Made by a program: the position numbers and the translations under genes. Below, piece after piece: positions 5,964-8,169 of a stretch of DNA of 8,169 nucleotides (position 1 is its first letter; every line of letters starts with the position of its first letter). The notes beneath the pieces were generated by a model. It was not told where the DNA came from and did no database searches. It saw nothing but the letters and a program-made list of their open reading frames with translations. This stretch comes from DATAEK01 sp036258055 (GTDB taxonomy: Bacteria; Acidobacteriota; Vicinamibacteria; Vicinamibacterales; 2-12-FULL-66-21). The stretch spans positions 1-8,169 of the forward strand of contig DATAEK010000360.1 in the NCBI GenBank assembly GCA_036258055.1, in the 5' to 3' direction.

Positions 5964-8165
5964 ATGCACAACACACCGCGGCTGACCGTATGGAAAAGGT
6001 TATGCCTTATTGCCCTGGCAATGAGCATGGCGGTCGTGGCGGTGCCGAACGGACAGGCGCCGGCGGTCACGAAGCCGCCGGTCGCCGACAAGCGCCCGGT
6101 CACCGATAGCTATCATGGAATCCAGGTCGTCGACGACTATCGTTGGCTCGAGAACTGGGACGATCCTGCAGTCAAGCAGTGGAGCACCGCAGAGAACAGC
6201 CGCACGCGCGACTATCTCGATGCGTTGCCGTCGCGGCCGGCGATCAAAGGCCGCCTCGAACAGCTTATCGGTGCCTCCGTGGGGTACTCCTCACTGCGGT
6301 ACCGCGCAGGAGTGCTGTTCGCGATGAAGTTCGATCCGGCGAAGCAGCAGCCCTTCCTCGTCGCCATGCCGTCGCCGGATGCGTCCGGCAGCGCGCGCGT
6401 CGTCGTGGATCCGAATGCGGGCAGCGACAAGGGTTCGGTCTCGATCCAGTTCTACGTGCCATCTCGCGACGGCAAGCTGGTCGCCGCGGCCCTGACCGAG
6501 AACGGGTCGGAGGACAGCGCGGCGCACATCTTCGAGACCGACACTGGCAACGAGCTGCCCGACCGCGTGCCGCGCGTCAACTTCGCGACTGCCGGCGGGA
6601 GCATCGCCTGGAACGGGGACGGCTCCGGTTTCTATTACACGCGCTATCCGCAGGGGAACGAGCGGCCGCCGGAGGACGCGAACTTCTACCAACAGGTCTA
6701 CTTCCACAAGCTCGGCACCGACAGCGCGGCCGATACCTACGTGATCGGCAAGGACTTTCCCCGGATCGCCGAGATCCAGCTCTCGACGAGCGACGACGGA
6801 CGCTACCTTCTGGCGTCCGTCGCGAACGGAGACGGCGGGGAGTTCGCGCACTACGTGATGGATCCGGACCGCCGCTGGACGCAGATCACTCGCTTCAGCG
6901 ACGCCGTCGTCAGCGCGACGTTCGGGCCCGATCAGTCCTTGTACCTGCTGTCGCGCAAGAATGCGCCGCGCGGCGCCGTGCTGCGCCTGCCGCTCTCGTC
7001 ACCGCGGCTCGACAGATCGACAGTGGTGGTGCCGCAGCTGTCCGGTACCGGAGAGGACGAGCGCAACCGGGCCTCGATCGCGGGCGTCGTGCCAACCGCC
7101 ACCCGGCTGTACGTGATCGATATCGTCGGTGGTCCGTCGCGCGTGCGGGTGTTCGACCAGCAGGGCAAACCGCTGCCGGATCTGCCATCGCCGGGCGGCG
7201 CGGCGTCGATCGACAACCTGCTGCGGATGAACGGAGACGATGTGTTGTTTCACGCGTCGAGCTACCTTGAGCCTTCAGGGTGGTATGCGGTCGACGGAGG
7301 AGCCGCAAAGCGAACCGGACTATCGGCGACCTCGCCGGTCACATTTGCGGACGCGGAGGTCGCCCGCGAGTTCGCCACGTCGAAAGACGGCACCCGGGTG
7401 CCGGTCAACATTATCCGCCGGAAGGGAACGAAGCTCGATGGTTCGAACCCGGTGCTGCTCGAGGCTTACGGCGGCTACGGCATCAGTCTGACGCCGAACT
7501 TCATCGGCGCGTTCGGCCGCGTGTGGCTCGATCAGGGAGGCATCTACGCGATCGCTAACCTGCGTGGCGGTGGCGAATACGGCGAGGAATGGCACAAGGC
7601 GGGGAATCTCACGCGCAAGCAGAATGTGTTCGACGACTTCGTCGCATGCGCGCGCTACCTCATCGATCGCAAGTACACGACTCCCGCGCGCCTCGCCATC
7701 ATCGGCGGAAGTAATGGCGGGTTGCTGATGGGCGCCGCCTTCACACAGCGGCCGGATCTCTTCCACGCGGTGGTGTCGTTCGTCGGCATCTATGACATGC
7801 TGCGCGTCGAGTTGGATCCGAACGGCACGTTTAACACCACCGAGTTCGGCACCGTGAAGGACGGGGACCAGTTCCGTGCGCTGCGCGCGTACTCCCCTTA
7901 TCACCACGTGAACGACGGGACCGCGTACCCGGCGATCCTGTTCCTCACCGGCGACAACGATCACCGTGTGAATCCGATGCAGTCGCGCAAGATGACGGCG
8001 CGGCTGCAGGCGGCCAACCCGGGCGGCCGTCCCGTGTTCCTGCGGACCTCGTCGAGCGCGGGCCACGGCATCGGCACGGCGCTCAACGAGGCAATCGAGC
8101 AGAACGCGGATGTCTTCGCGTTTCTCTTCGATCAGCTCGAAATCCGCTACGCGCCGCCACGATAG
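5964..8165 (+). CDS. Exported S9A prolyl oligopeptidase
   Basis: The 733-residue product is a serine peptidase of family S9A, which cleaves short peptides after proline. A signal peptide (residues 1 to about 30: RLTVWKRL, then a hydrophobic run, then VPNGQAPA) predicts export. The family N-terminal motif DSYHGIQVVDDYRWLEN is present near 44-60, followed by the seven-bladed propeller (about 80-450) that gates the active site. The alpha/beta-hydrolase domain carries YGGYG (502-506), LRGGGEYG (533-540), the nucleophile elbow GGSNGG with S583, GDNDHRVNP with catalytic D666 (two before the Arg), and AGHG with H701. The triad and family length are intact, so an active enzyme is expected. It lies 79 bases after the kinase-propeller gene. 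The role is probably uptake or turnover of proline-containing peptides in the periplasm, inferred from family and export only. Confidence 0.93.
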   Translation: MHNTPRLTVWKRLCLIALAMSMAVVAVPNGQAPAVTKPPVADKRPVTDSYHGIQVVDDYRWLENWDDPAVKQWSTAENSRTRDYLDALPSRPAIKGRLEQLIGASVGYSSLRYRAGVLFAMKFDPAKQQPFLVAMPSPDASGSARVVVDPNAGSDKGSVSIQFYVPSRDGKLVAAALTENGSEDSAAHIFETDTGNELPDRVPRVNFATAGGSIAWNGDGSGFYYTRYPQGNERPPEDANFYQQVYFHKLGTDSAADTYVIGKDFPRIAEIQLSTSDDGRYLLASVANGDGGEFAHYVMDPDRRWTQITRFSDAVVSATFGPDQSLYLLSRKNAPRGAVLRLPLSSPRLDRSTVVVPQLSGTGEDERNRASIAGVVPTATRLYVIDIVGGPSRVRVFDQQGKPLPDLPSPGGAASIDNLLRMNGDDVLFHASSYLEPSGWYAVDGGAAKRTGLSATSPVTFADAEVAREFATSKDGTRVPVNIIRRKGTKLDGSNPVLLEAYGGYGISLTPNFIGAFGRVWLDQGGIYAIANLRGGGEYGEEWHKAGNLTRKQNVFDDFVACARYLIDRKYTTPARLAIIGGSNGGLLMGAAFTQRPDLFHAVVSFVGIYDMLRVELDPNGTFNTTEFGTVKDGDQFRALRAYSPYHHVNDGTAYPAILFLTGDNDHRVNPMQSRKMTARLQAANPGGRPVFLRTSSSAGHGIGTALNEAIEQNADVFAFLFDQLEIRYAPPR

Positions 8166-8169
8166 GCTG

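Noticed and set aside
6143..7270. 375-codon plus-strand open frame inside the peptidase gene
   Set aside because: Out-of-frame shadow of the S9A peptidase; its translation is Arg/Ala-rich low-complexity sequence.
7320..8066. 248-codon minus-strand open frame opposite the peptidase catalytic domain
   Set aside because: Antisense shadow; the plus strand carries the full catalytic triad in frame.
1..8169. CRISPR array, tRNA/rRNA gene or insertion sequence
   Set aside because: No regularly spaced repeats, no tRNA-like cloverleaf, no rRNA core and no transposase-like protein were seen on reading the window.

Overview
This 8.2 kb window is GC-rich, densely coded on the + strand, and carries five substantial genes, all pointing the same way. 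Three exported proteins with hydrophobic leaders (two followed by a GQAPA stretch), a Ser/Thr-kinase/PD40-propeller type protein and an S9 prolyl oligopeptidase together suggest an Acidobacteriota chromosome, perhaps Vicinamibacteria. That placement is inferred from gene style; no rRNA or phylogenetic marker is present.

Layout. 1-256: no confident gene, but a perfect 8-bp inverted repeat at 153-174. 302-1177: an HpcH/HpaI-type metal-dependent aldolase with an N-terminal signal peptide. 1178-1467: a gap holding a possible frameshifted small ORF and an imperfect palindrome. 1468-2250 and 2247-3893: a tightly coupled two-gene unit. The first gene encodes a single-pass membrane protein with an outside LysM-like domain and a conserved-looking cytoplasmic tail. 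The second encodes a divergent FtsZ/tubulin-superfamily GTPase with an unfamiliar C-terminal domain. 3894-4033: a gap with a TATAAT box just before the next start. 4034-5884: a protein with the first part of a Ser/Thr kinase domain fused directly to a TolB/PD40-like beta-propeller; the rest of the kinase is missing. 5964-8165: an exported S9A prolyl oligopeptidase with an intact Ser-Asp-His triad.

The most notable system is the LysM-membrane-protein/FtsZ-like pair. The FtsZ-like protein shows recognisable T1, T3, T4, guanine-contact and T7 elements but differs from divisional FtsZ: a lysine lies inside the tubulin signature, Gln replaces Asn in the T7 loop, and a proline/alanine-rich linker plus about 150 residues of unknown fold replace the usual FtsZ tail. 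The overlapping GTGA stop/start and strong Shine-Dalgarno imply coupled synthesis. The partner topology (LysM outside, basic tail inside) suggests a cytoskeletal filament linked through the inner membrane to peptidoglycan. This is an inference from sequence and gene context. The other three genes look like ordinary accessory or hydrolytic functions, with the kinase remnant an interesting case of internal domain loss.
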